IMG/VR virus record: IMGVR_UViG_3300028581_002006
Coordinates: 1-28,450 of that record
DNA: 28,450 nt
Source of the DNA: a virus
Direction: 5' to 3' (one strand)
A program made the position numbers and the translations under genes. The notes under the pieces are model-generated. The model saw only the letters and a list, made by a program, of their open reading frames with translations, searched no databases and had not been told where the DNA came from. Of this stretch, positions 28,277 to 28,450 are shown in pieces; positions within the stretch are counted from its first letter, which is position 1, and each line of letters opens with the position of its first letter.

Positions 28277-28419
28277 ATGATGAATTGAAAAAGCTAGTAA
28301 TTCAGGCTGGCGCACCTAAAGAGATTTTGAATGACCTTTGGTTCAATATCTTTTGTCAGAAGTTTGTAGATTTACTATTGACACAGGCAGAGGAAGAGGT
28401 ATTTGGAGTAACTGAATGA
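28273..28419 (+). CDS. hypothetical early protein, 48 aa
   Basis: ATGA overlap at both ends. A short helical protein with A-G-A-P-K-E-I-L-N-D-L-W-F-N-I-F-C-Q-K-F and an acidic tail (A-E-E-E-V-F-G-V-T-E). Function unknown. Confidence 0.65.
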   Translation: MNDELKKLVIQAGAPKEILNDLWFNIFCQKFVDLLLTQAEEEVFGVTE

Positions 28420-28450
28420 AACTTCAAATAAAATTACCCTGGGCTTTGGG
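28416..28450 (+). CDS. start of a further gene, cut by the window end
   Basis: An ATG overlapping the preceding stop as ATGA opens MKLQIKLPWALG and is still open at the window edge. Only 11 full codons are visible, so nothing can be said about its product. Confidence 0.5.
   Translation, partial: MKLQIKLPWAL

Noticed and set aside
1-28450. tRNA genes, CRISPR arrays, insertion sequences, integrase or attachment sites
   Set aside because: I looked for cloverleaf-like arms, regular spaced repeats, transposase motifs and terminal inverted repeats and saw none; the repeats found are short and inside genes or promoter units.

Overview
The window looks like part of the genome of a T4-like myovirus (tailed phage) from an aquatic environment. 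The evidence is its AT-rich composition, with every gene I accept on the + strand and mostly 1-4 nt overlaps. Late-type promoter boxes (TATAAATA) precede virion genes, and perfectly spaced sigma-70-like promoters precede a run of tiny genes. A viral nrdA/nrdB pair and LamG, glycine-rich and beta-propeller adhesins of the kind common in marine phages are also present. The ISC-type Fe-S proteins (IscU, IscA, ErpA) closely resemble beta/gammaproteobacterial versions, which suggests a host of that kind; this is inference.

Layout. 1-1599: the 3' end of a LamG adhesin, then an inner-membrane/outer-membrane spanin-like pair. 1620-3768: ribonucleotide reductase large subunit (nrdA) and two tiny genes. 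3770-5791: a sulfotransferase, an APS-kinase-like/nucleotidyltransferase fusion and a conserved unknown gene. 5813-9849: a translationally coupled block of iscU, a Bax-inhibitor-1 membrane protein, iscA, erpA, a thioredoxin, nrdB, a fatty-acid desaturase and two Cys-rich small proteins. 9833-11232: dCMP deaminase, a cytidylyltransferase-like protein and two zinc-binding small proteins. 11257-19411: a late structural region with a GIY-YIG-like protein, a LamG protein, a membrane coiled-coil protein, and two paralogous three-gene adhesin cassettes ending in a 1141-residue beta-propeller protein and a 315-residue glycine-rich protein. 19430-22777: stem-loop plus promoter, SleB-type endolysin, holin candidate, metallophosphoesterase and a periplasmic penicillin-binding-protein-like D,D-peptidase. 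22789-28450: an early region of many small genes, punctuated by stem-loop plus promoter cassettes.

How the parts fit. NrdA, NrdB, thioredoxin and dCMP deaminase supply deoxynucleotides. The phage also encodes an Fe-S scaffold and two A-type carriers beside two oxygen-dependent diiron enzymes (NrdB and the desaturase) and a possible small Fe-S electron carrier. My main hypothesis is that 5813-9685 is an iron-cofactor operon that sustains diiron and Fe-S enzymes during infection. A second candidate pathway is PAPS-type sulfation (3770-5153). Lysis functions are split: spanins at 893-1599, endolysin and holin candidate at 19571-20448. Early transcription appears to be organised by repeated stem-loop/promoter units like the PeSL cassettes known from T4-type phages.

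No gene-free stretch exceeds 300 bases. The longest (19412-19570) holds a terminator, a promoter and a leader hairpin. I saw no tRNA, CRISPR array, insertion sequence or integrase.
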